A DNA stretch of 64,000 bases from Desulfitibacter sp. BRH_c19 (GCA_001515945.1 LOER01000022.1:26047-90046); one strand, 5' to 3'; positions 25,982-34,715 are shown, counted from the stretch's first letter. Translations and numbers: made by a program. The notes: a model not told the origin generated them from the letters alone.

Positions 25982-26677
25982 TTGAAAACATTAATTACAG
26001 TTTCAGAGATAAAGCAATTTTTGGGTAAGGGCAAAAAGACAATGTATGTAGATACTAATACAATTATTACTCCAGCAGCAAAAGATGCAGCAGGTGAGTA
26101 TGGAATCAAAATAGTACTTGGTGCACAAGCAAAGGAAGTTTATGAAACTAAGCAGGATGACGCAGAAGTCAAAGCATGTACAGATACTATCGAGACTGTC
26201 AAGCACGAAGTTACAGGGGTAGATCCAGCAATGATTGCAAAAATAGTTGGAGAGGTAATGAAAAACCTCAATCAAACACAACGGCCATCCCAGCTAGTTA
26301 AAGAAGCCGATGCAAGTGGATTAAGGCTTGTAAAAGGTGATACTGTTGTATTAGAAAATTTTAATACAGGAGATCCAAATCATAACGTAAAGATAAAAGA
26401 AATTCTAAATATTAAAGAGAGTCCAAATATGGCAACCGGCTTTATGTCAATGGAAAAAACAACTTTTGATTGGCATCTAACCTATGATGAAATTGACTAT
26501 ATAGTAGAAGGAACTCTTGAGTTCATAATAAATGGAAAGAAATACACAGGAAAAGCGGGAGATGTATTTTTTATCCCTGCAGATACCAAGGTAACATTCT
26601 CTGCACCTGATAAGGTTAAATTTTTCTTTGTAACCTATCCAGCTAACTGGGCTGAATTGTCAGGGTATGAGAAGTAA
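25982..26677 (+). CDS. eutQ: EutQ, cupin-domain ethanolamine utilisation protein
   Basis: This is a 231-residue protein with an N-terminal helical region and a C-terminal cupin (FDWHLTYDEIDYIVEGTLEF, then GDVFFIPADTKVTF). EutQ of Salmonella has reported acetate kinase activity and a role in shell assembly. With PduL in the same operon it could convert acetyl phosphate to acetate and ATP. The TTG start follows AAGGAGGTG. Confidence 0.9.
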   Translation: MKTLITVSEIKQFLGKGKKTMYVDTNTIITPAAKDAAGEYGIKIVLGAQAKEVYETKQDDAEVKACTDTIETVKHEVTGVDPAMIAKIVGEVMKNLNQTQRPSQLVKEADASGLRLVKGDTVVLENFNTGDPNHNVKIKEILNIKESPNMATGFMSMEKTTFDWHLTYDEIDYIVEGTLEFIINGKKYTGKAGDVFFIPADTKVTFSAPDKVKFFFVTYPANWAELSGYEK

Positions 26678-26768
26678 TAAGGTTTAAGTGCAGAATTCAG
26701 AAGAATGGGGTCTACTGACTCCTGTATTCTATATTACAAAAAACAAAAATTCAAGGAGGTAATTTTAA

Positions 26769-27044
26769 ATGAATAGTGCATTAGGAATGATTGAAACTAA
26801 AGGTTTGGTAGGATCAATAGAAGCAGCAGATGCAATGGTAAAAGCAGCAAATGTTACATTGATAGGAAAAGAACATGTAGGTGGTGGACTTGTAACAGTA
26901 ATGGTAAGAGGAGACGTGGGAGCAGTTAAAGCGGCAACAGATGCTGGAGCAGCAGCTGCACAAAGAGTAGGAGAACTTATTTCCGTACACGTAATTCCAA
27001 GACCACATAGTGATGTAGAAGCAATTTTACCAAGTACTAAGTAA
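26769..27044 (+). CDS. eutM: BMC-H shell hexamer protein (EutM/PduA type)
   Basis: This is a 91-residue single BMC domain beginning [20 protein letters not shown], with the pore loop [10 protein letters not shown] and [17 protein letters not shown]. It is the main hexagonal shell tile type. It is nearly identical over its whole length to the N-terminal domain of the next gene, so the two arose by tandem duplication. The ATG follows CAAGGAGG. Confidence 0.95.
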   Translation: MNSALGMIETKGLVGSIEAADAMVKAANVTLIGKEHVGGGLVTVMVRGDVGAVKAATDAGAAAAQRVGELISVHVIPRPHSDVEAILPSTK

Positions 27045-27061
27045 ATACTGGTTAAAAAATG

Positions 27062-27178
27062 CTGGGGACATTCCTCAGCCCAAAAGCTATGTAATTGGGG
27101 ACATTCCTAAGCCCAAATGATAGACCTTGAAAAGGTGTGTCCCCTTACATTATTTGAGGTGTGTCGCTGTACATTAAG
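27062..27178 (+). repeat. cluster of REP-like element ends before the second BMC-H gene
   Basis: Two copies of GGGGACATTCCT(C/A)AGCCCAAA are followed by two copies of the other end (AGGTGTGTCCCC-TTACATTA and GAGGTGTGTCGCTGTACATTAA). This suggests nested or duplicated elements. The last end directly precedes GAAGGGGGT, the SD of the next gene. Confidence 0.65.
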
Positions 27179-27194
27179 AAGGGGGTTGGGGGAC

Positions 27195-27686
27195 ATGAAT
27201 CGATCGGCACTTGGAATGGTTGAAACCAGGGGTTTGGTTGGAGCAATAGAAGCAGCAGACGCAATGGTAAAAGCTGCAAATGTGGTATTGGTAGGCAAAG
27301 AAAATATAAGTGGTGGATTAGTAACGATAATGGTAAGAGGAGATGTAGGAGCAGTTAAAGCCGCAACAGATGCTGGGGCATCAGCAGCTCAGAGAGTGGG
27401 AGAACTTATTTCTGTACATGTAATTGCCAGACCTCATCTAGAATTAGAACCAATCCTTCCTTTTCCAACCCCTGATAAACCTTATGAAGAAGAGCAGGTT
27501 TTAGAGGAACCGAAGGAAGAAGAAAAAGCACCAGAAGAAGAAAATGACGTAGATTTAGATAAGCTAACAGTAGGTCAGTTAAGAAAATTAGCAAGAAAGA
27601 TAGAGGGCATTTCACTAACTGGACGTCAAATATCTGTAGCAAATAAGGAAGTTCTTATCAAAGAAATAACCAAAACAAAAAACTAA
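27195..27686 (+). CDS. BMC-H shell protein with acidic linker and SAP/Rho-N-like C-terminal domain
   Basis: This is a 163-residue protein. Residues 1-90 are a BMC domain almost identical to the preceding shell protein. Residues about 95-125 are a Glu/Pro-rich linker ([19 protein letters not shown]). The last ~38 residues ([18 protein letters not shown] through VLIKEI) look like a helix-extended-helix SAP/Rho-N fold. In EutK a BMC domain also carries a C-terminal nucleic-acid-binding-like domain, so this may be a functional analogue. The tail should face the lumen or the cytosol and recruit a partner. ATG 27195 is preferred; the upstream frame is repeat sequence. Confidence 0.88.
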   Translation: MNRSALGMVETRGLVGAIEAADAMVKAANVVLVGKENISGGLVTIMVRGDVGAVKAATDAGASAAQRVGELISVHVIARPHLELEPILPFPTPDKPYEEEQVLEEPKEEEKAPEEENDVDLDKLTVGQLRKLARKIEGISLTGRQISVANKEVLIKEITKTKN

Positions 27687-27764
27687 TAAGAGCAATATTT
27701 GAGAGTTTTACGTTATTCGCAGCTATAGATAGACAACGTACCGGAGAGAGAAAGGGGGATATAG

Positions 27765-29225
27765 GTGGCAATAGATTATGATTTACGGATAATTCAAGAA
27801 GCAAGGGATACCGCAAGAAAAGCAAAAGAAGCTCAGGAGGTTTTAGCCACCTTCTCAGAGGAACAAATAAATAAAATTCTTGCCTACATGTCCGAAGCAG
27901 TTGTGGAAAATGCTAGGTGGCTTGCAAAAATGGCTGTAGATGAAACCAAATATGGAATAGTTGAGCACAAAGTTATTAAGAATTTATTTGCAGGTAAGGA
28001 TGTATATGAATATATAAAAGAGTTAAAAACAACAGGAGTAATAAAAGAGGATACTGTTAATAAAGTAGTTGAAATTGCAGTTCCTGTAGGAGTGATACTT
28101 GGAATTATTCCTACAACAAATCCAACATCAACATTGATACACAACGCTTTGTGTGCCATAAAGGCAGGTAATGCAATAGTTTTCTCACCACACCCAGCCG
28201 CAATTAAATGTAGTTGTGCAACTGCTCAAATAATTAATGAAGCTGCCGTTAAGGCAGGAGCTCCAGATGGCGTAGTAAGCTGTCTGTCAAAGGTGAGTAT
28301 GCAAGCAGTTAACGAGCTTATGCACCATGAGGCAATATCGGTAATAGTTGCCACAGGGGGATCTGCCATGGTTAAGGCAGCATATAGTGCGGGAAAACCA
28401 GCCTTAGGAGTAGGGCCTGGTAATGTTCCAGCCTTTATAGAAAGAAGTGCTAATATAAAGCAGGCAGTAAAAGATATTATCACAAGTAAGACATTTGATA
28501 ATGGAATGATATGTGCCTCAGAACAGGCAATAGTAGTTGATGAACCAATAAAGGATCAAGTGATCAAAGAGCTAAAAAACCAGGGAGCTCACTTCTTAAA
28601 TAGAGAAGAAACAGAGAAGGTTAGTAGACTTATAATGACACCTAAAGGTGGAATGAATCCAGCCTTTGTGGGAAAAAGTCCTGACTTTATAGCAAATAAA
28701 GCAGGTGTACAAATACCCGCAAAAACTAAGATTTTAGTTGCACCATTGGATGGATATGGTCCGGAATACCCATTATCCCATGAAAAATTAACCACAGTCC
28801 TAGGTTTTTATGTAGTTAAAGACTGGCATGAGGGTTGTCTACTAAGTATTGAACTACTAAAACTTGGAGGAATAGGTCACTCATTTGCAATTCATTCTCA
28901 AAATGAAGAAATTATTAGAGAGTTTATTGTAAAACCTGTTTTTAGAATTTTAGTTAACACGCCATCAGCACTAGGTGGTGTTGGTTTTTCAACAGGACTT
29001 GCACCTTCAATGACATTAGGATGTGGTACTTGGGGAGGAAGTAGTCTTTCTGATAACCTTACTCCATTACATTTAATAAACACTAAGAAGCTTGCTTATG
29101 GAACTGTAAATGTAGATTTTGAAAATAATACAGAAAGCACCTCTTCAGACATGTATAGCCCAGATCAAGTTGCAGAGGTAGTGAAGCAGGTAATAGCCAG
29201 ACTTCAAGAAGGAAAACATGCGTAA
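27765..29225 (+). CDS. eutE: CoA-acylating acetaldehyde dehydrogenase EutE
   Basis: This is a 486-residue aldehyde dehydrogenase that converts acetaldehyde, CoA and NAD+ to acetyl-CoA and NADH inside the shell. Visible features: IIPTTNPTSTLIHNAL (NAD site), ALGVGPGNVPAFIE, and the catalytic Cys in FDNGMICASEQ. The C-terminal amphipathic helix YSPDQVAEVVKQVIARLQEG after a Ser/Thr-rich linker looks like an encapsulation peptide. The GTG start is 78 bases downstream of the BMC-H gene. Confidence 0.94.
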   Translation: MAIDYDLRIIQEARDTARKAKEAQEVLATFSEEQINKILAYMSEAVVENARWLAKMAVDETKYGIVEHKVIKNLFAGKDVYEYIKELKTTGVIKEDTVNKVVEIAVPVGVILGIIPTTNPTSTLIHNALCAIKAGNAIVFSPHPAAIKCSCATAQIINEAAVKAGAPDGVVSCLSKVSMQAVNELMHHEAISVIVATGGSAMVKAAYSAGKPALGVGPGNVPAFIERSANIKQAVKDIITSKTFDNGMICASEQAIVVDEPIKDQVIKELKNQGAHFLNREETEKVSRLIMTPKGGMNPAFVGKSPDFIANKAGVQIPAKTKILVAPLDGYGPEYPLSHEKLTTVLGFYVVKDWHEGCLLSIELLKLGGIGHSFAIHSQNEEIIREFIVKPVFRILVNTPSALGGVGFSTGLAPSMTLGCGTWGGSSLSDNLTPLHLINTKKLAYGTVNVDFENNTESTSSDMYSPDQVAEVVKQVIARLQEGKHA

Positions 29226-29239
29226 AAGCAGGTGAAGTA

Positions 29240-29926
29240 ATGAATCAAAAGCAATTGATTGAACTTGTGACAGAAGTAGTATATAGGCATCTAAAAGATC
29301 AAAAAAAGGATAAAATAGAATGCCAAATTTTAGATAAGGATACAATTCCTATAGGCATCTCTAATCGCCATGTCCATCTTTCCCAAGGTGATTTAGAAGC
29401 CTTATTCGGAAAAAATGTAAATTTGCGCATTTTCAAGGAGTTGTCTCAACCTGGCCAGTATGCCTGTGTAGAAACAGTTACCTTAGTTGGTCCAAAAGGT
29501 GTAATAGAAAAGGTTAGAGTTTTGGGTCCTACAAGAGATAAGACACAGGTTGAAATTTCATTGTCGGATTGCTTTAAACTAGGTGTTCAAGCACCTATAA
29601 GAGACTCCGGAAAACTACAAGGATCAGTTGGCTTAACCCTAGTTGGTCCTGCTGGGGCTGTTACTATAAATGAAGGTACTATGATAGCAGCAAGACACAT
29701 TCACATGCACACCTCTGATGCTCTTAAGTTGGGAGTTAAGGATGGAGATAAGGTAAATGTTAAGACCTCAGGCCAAAGGGTGATGGTTTTTCTAGAAGTC
29801 TTGGTCAGAGTTAGTGACAAATATAAGCTTGAAATGCATGTTGATATTGATGAAGCAAATGCTGCTTCTTTAAAAAATGGTGATACTGTTCAGTTAATCA
29901 ATTTTTCTGATAGCTGTTTTAATTAG
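29240..29926 (+). CDS. pduL: phosphotransacylase PduL
   Basis: This is a 228-residue PduL-type phosphate acyltransferase that turns acetyl-CoA into acetyl phosphate and recycles CoA in the lumen. It takes the place of EutD here. The N-terminal helix NQKQLIELVTEVVYRHLKDQ is an encapsulation-peptide candidate. The two zinc-binding His regions are visible as GISNRHVHLS and ARHIHMH. It is the last gene of the operon, and no clear terminator follows. Confidence 0.93.
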   Translation: MNQKQLIELVTEVVYRHLKDQKKDKIECQILDKDTIPIGISNRHVHLSQGDLEALFGKNVNLRIFKELSQPGQYACVETVTLVGPKGVIEKVRVLGPTRDKTQVEISLSDCFKLGVQAPIRDSGKLQGSVGLTLVGPAGAVTINEGTMIAARHIHMHTSDALKLGVKDGDKVNVKTSGQRVMVFLEVLVRVSDKYKLEMHVDIDEANAASLKNGDTVQLINFSDSCFN

Positions 29927-30021
29927 ATATATCTCGGTAAAATTATGGTAAACTGTAGATTTAGGAAGGATTTATTCATTCCATGTCTAATATAATAATA
30001 GTCGTGCTTTTTCACAATTAT

Positions 30022-30094
30022 GGGGGGTGGATCGGCATAGATCGCGTAGACTCTAAATTTACGTAGCCGGGTGGAACCCCCGGACTCCTCGCCA
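30022..30094 (+). tRNA. pylT: tRNA-Pyl (anticodon CUA)
   Basis: A 73-base cloverleaf: acceptor GGGGGGT/ACTCCTC with discriminator G and encoded CCA; a small D arm (GATC/GATC around 6 bases); a 6-bp anticodon stem CGTAGA/TTTACG; loop CTCTAAA with anticodon CTA at 30053-30055; a 3-base variable loop; and a 5-bp T stem CCGGG/CCCGG. The 6-bp anticodon stem, short D loop and short variable region are hallmarks of tRNA-Pyl. A -10-like TATAAT lies at 29991-29996. It decodes the UAG in mttB. Confidence 0.95.
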
Positions 30095-30106
30095 AACTTT
30101 GTTTAA

Positions 30107-30140
30107 TAAAAGATTCTAGCAATGGCTAGAATCTTTTATA
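30107..30140 (+). terminator. terminator after tRNA-Pyl
   Basis: AAAGATTCTAGC and GCTAGAATCTTTT pair across a 4-base loop, between the tRNA and pylB. Confidence 0.8.
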
Positions 30141-30166
30141 ATAATACTTTAAAAGAGGTGGCCTAA

Positions 30167-31276
30167 GTGCAAAGGATTGATCCAAAAGCAAGCTTGGAGC
30201 AAATACTGGACAAGGCAGATAAAAACCAGTTTTTATCTAGAAATGAAATAGTTTATATTTTAACATTAAATAAAAAAGAAGAACTTCAAAAGGTTTACGA
30301 AAAAGCACGTGAATTACGTAATAGGTATTTTAGCAATAAAGTGTTTCTTTATGGCTTTGTTTATTTTTCAACTTGGTGTCGTAATGATTGTGCTTTTTGC
30401 TATTATAGAAAATCCAATACACAAAGTCAAAGGTACAGAAAATCCAATGATGAAATAATGAACACAGTACTGGGCCTTGCAGAATCTGGAGTTCATCTTA
30501 TAGACTTAACAATGGGTGAAGACCCTAAATACCATTTAAATAGTGGTGGGTTTAATTCATTGATGGAATTAATTGAAGATGTCAAATTACAAACCAAGCT
30601 ACCTGTTATGGTTTCTCCTGGTGTAGTTTCTGAAGAAAATCTCAAGAAATTTGTAACCTTAGGTGCAGATTGGTATGCTTGCTACCAAGAAACACATAAT
30701 GAAGAATTATTTAAGACTCTGCGTATCAATCAGAGCTATGAGGAGAGGCTTCAAAGTAAAATAAAAGCTATTGCAGCAGGACTATTGGTGGAAGAAGGGA
30801 TCTTAACAGGTGTAGGTGATACAGCCCAAGATATAGCCCTTTCGATGGAAAACATGAGAAATTTAGGAGCCCATCAGGTTCGTGTCATGAGCTTTGTTCC
30901 ACAGACGGGAATTACTATGGAGGCCCATTCGAAAACTTCACCGGATACAGAGATTAAGGTAATTGCTCTTTTAAGACTTTTGTTTCCGGATAAGCTAATA
31001 CCTGCTTCTCTTGATATTGATGGGATTGAAGGTTTACGGGAACGTCTAGATGCAGGAGCAAATGTAATTACCTCTATTATACCTCCAATGTCTGGGTTGG
31101 CTGGTGTGGCACAAAATAGCAAGGACATAAAGGAAGGCCATAGAACAGTTCAAGGAATTACTCCAGTTCTCCAAGAAATGGGTCTTAAAAAAGCCTCAGT
31201 AGAGGAATATAAAAACTGGGTAGATGAAGAGAAAAAGAAAAAAGTTCATAATTTGCCAACAGGGTCTGTCATATGA
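30167..31276 (+). CDS. pylB: methylornithine synthase PylB (radical SAM)
   Basis: This 369-residue radical-SAM mutase converts L-lysine to (3R)-3-methyl-D-ornithine, the first step of pyrrolysine synthesis. The cluster motif is in WCRNDCAFCYYRKSN (CxxxxC-x2-C spacing as read: Cys-RND-Cys-AF-Cys). Other family blocks are VGDTAQDIALSMENM and MSFVPQTGITM. The GTG start follows AGAGGTGG. The 3' end overlaps pylC by 4 bases. Confidence 0.93.
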   Translation: MQRIDPKASLEQILDKADKNQFLSRNEIVYILTLNKKEELQKVYEKARELRNRYFSNKVFLYGFVYFSTWCRNDCAFCYYRKSNTQSQRYRKSNDEIMNTVLGLAESGVHLIDLTMGEDPKYHLNSGGFNSLMELIEDVKLQTKLPVMVSPGVVSEENLKKFVTLGADWYACYQETHNEELFKTLRINQSYEERLQSKIKAIAAGLLVEEGILTGVGDTAQDIALSMENMRNLGAHQVRVMSFVPQTGITMEAHSKTSPDTEIKVIALLRLLFPDKLIPASLDIDGIEGLRERLDAGANVITSIIPPMSGLAGVAQNSKDIKEGHRTVQGITPVLQEMGLKKASVEEYKNWVDEEKKKKVHNLPTGSVI

Positions 31277-32442
31277 AGGTAGTAATAGTGGGTGGAAAAT
31301 TACAGGGAGTAGAGGCTACCTATTTAGCGAAAAAAGCTGGATGGGAGGTTATCCTTGTTGATAAGAAGGAAAATGCAGCAGCAACAGGTATGTGTGATGT
31401 CTTTCATAGAATTAATATAATGAATGATCAAAGTGAAACCTTTGCCGAAATTATACGCGGCAAGGATTTAATTATCCCTGCTTTGGAGGATGCTGATGCT
31501 GTAAAAGTCATTGAAAAGATAGCTGTTAAAGAAGATATTCCAGTTGCCTTTGACATAAAATCCAATATAATATCATCTTCCAAATTAAAATCTGACAAGC
31601 TATTTGCGAAGAACAATATACCATCACCAAAATATTGGCCTAATTGTAGTGTTCCTGTAATAGCAAAACCTTCAGGTTTAAGTGGCAGTCATGGTGTAAG
31701 AAGATTTACTGACCTTAGGACTTTAGAAGAATTTATTAACAACAATATTCAGAGCAAAGATGAAAAATGGGTAATACAAGAATACTTGGATGGACCATCG
31801 TATTCTTTAGAGGTAATGGGGTATAAGGGTAAGTATGTTACATTTCAAACTACAGAAATACAGGTAGACTCAACCTATGATTGTAAGAGAGTCTTAGCAC
31901 CAGTAAATATTGGGGATAACCTCGAAAAACAATTGCATGAAATAACAGAAAAGATAGCTAGTGTTTTAAACCTCACAGGAATAATGGATGTTGAGGTAAT
32001 TAATCAAAATGGTAAACTAAAGGTATTGGAAATTGATGCCAGATTACCAAGTCAAACACCTATAACGGTTTATAAGTCTACTGGAATTAATATGCTAACT
32101 CAACTTGCTGATATCTATGTATTTGGCAAATTACCTGTTATCAAAAAAAGTTTGAATATCAGTCATGTAATCTTTGAACATATATCAGTATCTTCTCAGA
32201 GAATAGAGATACTTGGTGAACATATAATGGCTAACGCTGGCCCGTTAAACCTTAAAGAGGATTTTTTTGGAGCTGACGAAGCCGTAACTAATTATAGACC
32301 AGGCAAAGAATTTTGGGTGGCTACTTTAATAATGACAGCAGAGGGCTATCATGAAGTTTGGAATAAGCGGGCAAAGGTGCTAAAGAATATCATGGATCAT
32401 CTCAAAATATCGGAGCATAGTGATTCTTGTCCAACAGGATAA
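31273..32442 (+). CDS. pylC: 3-methylornithine-L-lysine ligase PylC (ATP-grasp)
   Basis: This 389-residue ATP-grasp ligase joins methylornithine to the epsilon amine of lysine. It has an N-terminal Rossmann-like nucleotide segment (VIVGGKLQGVEATYLAKKAG), the ATP-grasp core (VIAKPSGLSGSHGVRRF; WVIQEYLDGPSYSLEVMG) and metal-binding LEIDARLPSQTP. Translation is coupled to pylB by an ATGA overlap. Confidence 0.92.
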   Translation: MKVVIVGGKLQGVEATYLAKKAGWEVILVDKKENAAATGMCDVFHRINIMNDQSETFAEIIRGKDLIIPALEDADAVKVIEKIAVKEDIPVAFDIKSNIISSSKLKSDKLFAKNNIPSPKYWPNCSVPVIAKPSGLSGSHGVRRFTDLRTLEEFINNNIQSKDEKWVIQEYLDGPSYSLEVMGYKGKYVTFQTTEIQVDSTYDCKRVLAPVNIGDNLEKQLHEITEKIASVLNLTGIMDVEVINQNGKLKVLEIDARLPSQTPITVYKSTGINMLTQLADIYVFGKLPVIKKSLNISHVIFEHISVSSQRIEILGEHIMANAGPLNLKEDFFGADEAVTNYRPGKEFWVATLIMTAEGYHEVWNKRAKVLKNIMDHLKISEHSDSCPTG

Positions 32443-32466
32443 TTCTCGAATTGGAGGGTATGGAAT

Positions 32467-32796
32467 ATGACTGAAAAGAAAAGGTACTATAGAAAGCAAG
32501 TTGATTTTTTCCGACTATTAAACAAAATAAAGCTTTGGCCCTCTCGTACTGGTGTGATTCATGGTATTAAGTCCATCAAGGAAAAAGGAAAATATGCTGA
32601 AATAACCACTCATTGTAATCAAACCTTTACAGTTATGAACTCAAAAAATAGTCGTGCAGCCAGATGGCTACGCAATAAATGGATGACTGGCACCTGTAAA
32701 GCATGCAAGATACCTAGTTGGAAGCTAGAAAAATTTTCAACTACTATGTTTACTCAACATTATGGTTCGGAATTAAGAGAGAAAAAGAATGGATAA
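32467..32796 (+). CDS. pylSn: PylSn, N-terminal tRNA-Pyl-binding part of split pyrrolysyl-tRNA synthetase
   Basis: This is a 109-residue basic protein matching bacterial PylSn. It has KIKLWPSRTGVIHGIKSI near the N terminus, followed by strands, HCNQTFTVMNSKNSRAARWL, and the C-terminal zinc-binding TCKACKIPSWKLEKF. It binds the compact tRNA-Pyl and improves charging by the separate catalytic protein. It follows pylC by 24 bases and faces pylD across a terminator. Confidence 0.93.
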   Translation: MTEKKRYYRKQVDFFRLLNKIKLWPSRTGVIHGIKSIKEKGKYAEITTHCNQTFTVMNSKNSRAARWLRNKWMTGTCKACKIPSWKLEKFSTTMFTQHYGSELREKKNG

Positions 32797-32798
32797 AC

Positions 32799-32823
32799 AA
32801 AGTCCGCCTTATGGCGGACTTTT
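32799..32823. terminator. bidirectional terminator between pylSn and pylD
   Basis: AAAGTCCGCC/GGCGGACTTT has a 4-base loop and T-rich flanks on both strands, shared by the converging transcripts. Confidence 0.85.
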
Positions 32824-32831
32824 ACTTCTGT

Positions 32832-33656
32832 TTAGCTCTTGTTGTTTGCTCCTTGGACTGCCATGGCTAGCATTGTTACTACGCCTATTTGTAATGGGTC
32901 ATGGATAATTCTATTTTTAAATACCTCATAAGCTTCATCAGATACACCTAGTGGCATTCCTGGAGCGGATATTTTGGCCTCCTGGTGTAAATTATTTAAA
33001 GTCATAAAGGCTTTTTCAGGAGATGCATCGATAATATATTTGTATTTTGGAATAGCTTCAGAAAGGCTTTCTTCAATAATGATACTTGGATTTAGGGAGG
33101 ATAATTTATCTTTATCTATATCACATACTGCAACCTTTGCTTCCATATTTAAGAGATAATCTATACAATGGCTTCCTACTATCCCAGCCCCAACTACTAA
33201 GACCTCACAGTTTTTTAATCCATTGGATAATAGACTCAAGGCTTTTACAAACCCTTTCCCTGTTGCTTCTCCATTGTCTACCACTTTTCTAGATGCCAGG
33301 TTGATAGCTATAAATTGGTTGTCATCAGCCATAAAAATAATATCAGCATCCCTGTTAATAGCTTCTGCAATACCTGATACATCGTAGTTATTTGTTACAA
33401 AAACATGAAAACCTAAATAATTTATAAAGCTTTGTATTGATTGAGAAAAATTACCAATTATTCCTTGGCCAGATGTTATTGGCACAACAGCGACTTTACT
33501 GTTTGAAATAGCTTCTTTGAAGTCTTTGATGGTTATACCCGCTGCAGAGACAGCAATTTCAGCCAGATTTACTCCACAATTTTCAAGTAATCTTCTATCA
33601 TAAGCTCTAATCTGTTGATTTAAATCTTTCAGGTCCACTTCAGTTAATCTTGTCAC
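32832..33656 (-). CDS. pylD: pyrrolysine synthase PylD
   Basis: This 274-residue Rossmann-fold dehydrogenase oxidises the lysine-methylornithine isopeptide and allows ring closure to pyrrolysine. Visible features are VVPITSGQGIIGNFSQSI, the NAD-binding VLVVGAGIVGSHCIDYLL, and KISAPGMPLGVSDEAYE near the C terminus. The GTG start follows GGAGG on the minus strand. It lies downstream of pylSc in a second pyl transcript that converges with pylBC-pylSn. Confidence 0.92.
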   Translation of the reverse strand: MTRLTEVDLKDLNQQIRAYDRRLLENCGVNLAEIAVSAAGITIKDFKEAISNSKVAVVPITSGQGIIGNFSQSIQSFINYLGFHVFVTNNYDVSGIAEAINRDADIIFMADDNQFIAINLASRKVVDNGEATGKGFVKALSLLSNGLKNCEVLVVGAGIVGSHCIDYLLNMEAKVAVCDIDKDKLSSLNPSIIIEESLSEAIPKYKYIIDASPEKAFMTLNNLHQEAKISAPGMPLGVSDEAYEVFKNRIIHDPLQIGVVTMLAMAVQGANNKS

Positions 33657-33689
33657 AATTCATAACTCCTCCAGTCTAAATAAAATGGT

Positions 33690-34526
33690 TTAAATATTTA
33701 AACGGGACCCATCAAGGTATGAAATACTTCGCCCAGTCCTTCGAATATTTTTAAAACCTTTTTTAACAGTTACCAATCTTTCTAAGCCAAAACCTATTCC
33801 TACCCAGGGGTCAAATATACCCCAGCTATTGTCCAAGGAATGAGGTCCATAGGCTCCTGATCCTATTTCCAAATCATTTACGACTACATCGATAGTCTCA
33901 ATATAGACTTCTGATTCGCAGTTCTCCAGACTATAATTTGTTATATCTGCTGCTTCCATGACAATATGTGCAAGCTCTTTGAGCCTCTCGGTTTGTTTCC
34001 CCTCGAGCTCTCCCAATTCAACAAGATTAAGCATGGTAAACTCATTTAAATGGTTTGCTCCCTGAGATTCTTTGCGAAAGCATGTACCAATCTCAAAAAT
34101 TTTAATAGGTTTTTCCCATATTCGCTCTAAGTCTCTCAATAGAGAATAGAGATTAGGAGCAAGCATGGGACGGAGACATTTGTTTTTGTCTACCCAGAAT
34201 ACCTGATTTGACAGAGGATGTTCACTTGTGATGGTCATTTTATCAAGCATTTCTTTTGGCAAAATATGTGGAGTAACTACCTGTACAAAGCCCTCCTGTG
34301 TAAGGCGTTCAGTAAGCTTACTTTCTAGTTGACAAAGTAAAGGACGAAATTCATTAGTTTTTAGTTTAAATAAGTTTTTCTTGTTTTCTGTTACCAGCTT
34401 TTTATCGAGTTCTTGAAAAGCCTTGTCTCTTGCTCTTGTATTCTCAAAAAGATGCTCCAAAAATGAAGGATCTGCATTTAATTCAACTAGTCTTTGCCTT
34501 TGAACTTTACTCCAAGCAATGTCCAT
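33690..34526 (-). CDS. pylSc: PylSc, catalytic part of split pyrrolysyl-tRNA synthetase
   Basis: This is a 278-residue class II synthetase catalytic domain. Motif 2 is in IFEIGTCFRKESQGANHLNEF, motif 3 in WVGIGFGLERLVTVKKG, and motif 1 lies around VVTPHILPKEMLDKM. The downstream Asn/Cys pocket region appears in NLVELGELEG. The residue pattern and length match PylSc of Desulfitobacterium-type bacteria. The ATG follows GGAGTGG. Together with PylSn and tRNA-Pyl it completes the UAG-decoding set. Confidence 0.94.
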   Translation of the reverse strand: MDIAWSKVQRQRLVELNADPSFLEHLFENTRARDKAFQELDKKLVTENKKNLFKLKTNEFRPLLCQLESKLTERLTQEGFVQVVTPHILPKEMLDKMTITSEHPLSNQVFWVDKNKCLRPMLAPNLYSLLRDLERIWEKPIKIFEIGTCFRKESQGANHLNEFTMLNLVELGELEGKQTERLKELAHIVMEAADITNYSLENCESEVYIETIDVVVNDLEIGSGAYGPHSLDNSWGIFDPWVGIGFGLERLVTVKKGFKNIRRTGRSISYLDGSRLNI

Positions 34527-34715
34527 TTAAACCACTCCTATGAAAATATATTCTATTATAATTATTACCATTAAATGCATTTACATATATTATGTATATA
34601 TTTCAACAGCATAATTGACGAATCCTTCATTTATCCCAATACTTACTAGCTCAAAGAATAATTCTTTTAAAAGGAGGGAAATATAACATGGAAAAACACG
34701 AAAGGGAGGTTGTTT

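Noticed and set aside
27117..27194. N-terminal extension of the second BMC-H protein.
   Set aside because: It translates REP-like repeat DNA, and the ATG at 27195 matches the paralogue's start.
26769..27686. Two near-identical BMC-H domains in a row as an assembly duplication.
   Set aside because: They differ at many positions, have different spacers and one has a unique tail, so they are true paralogues.
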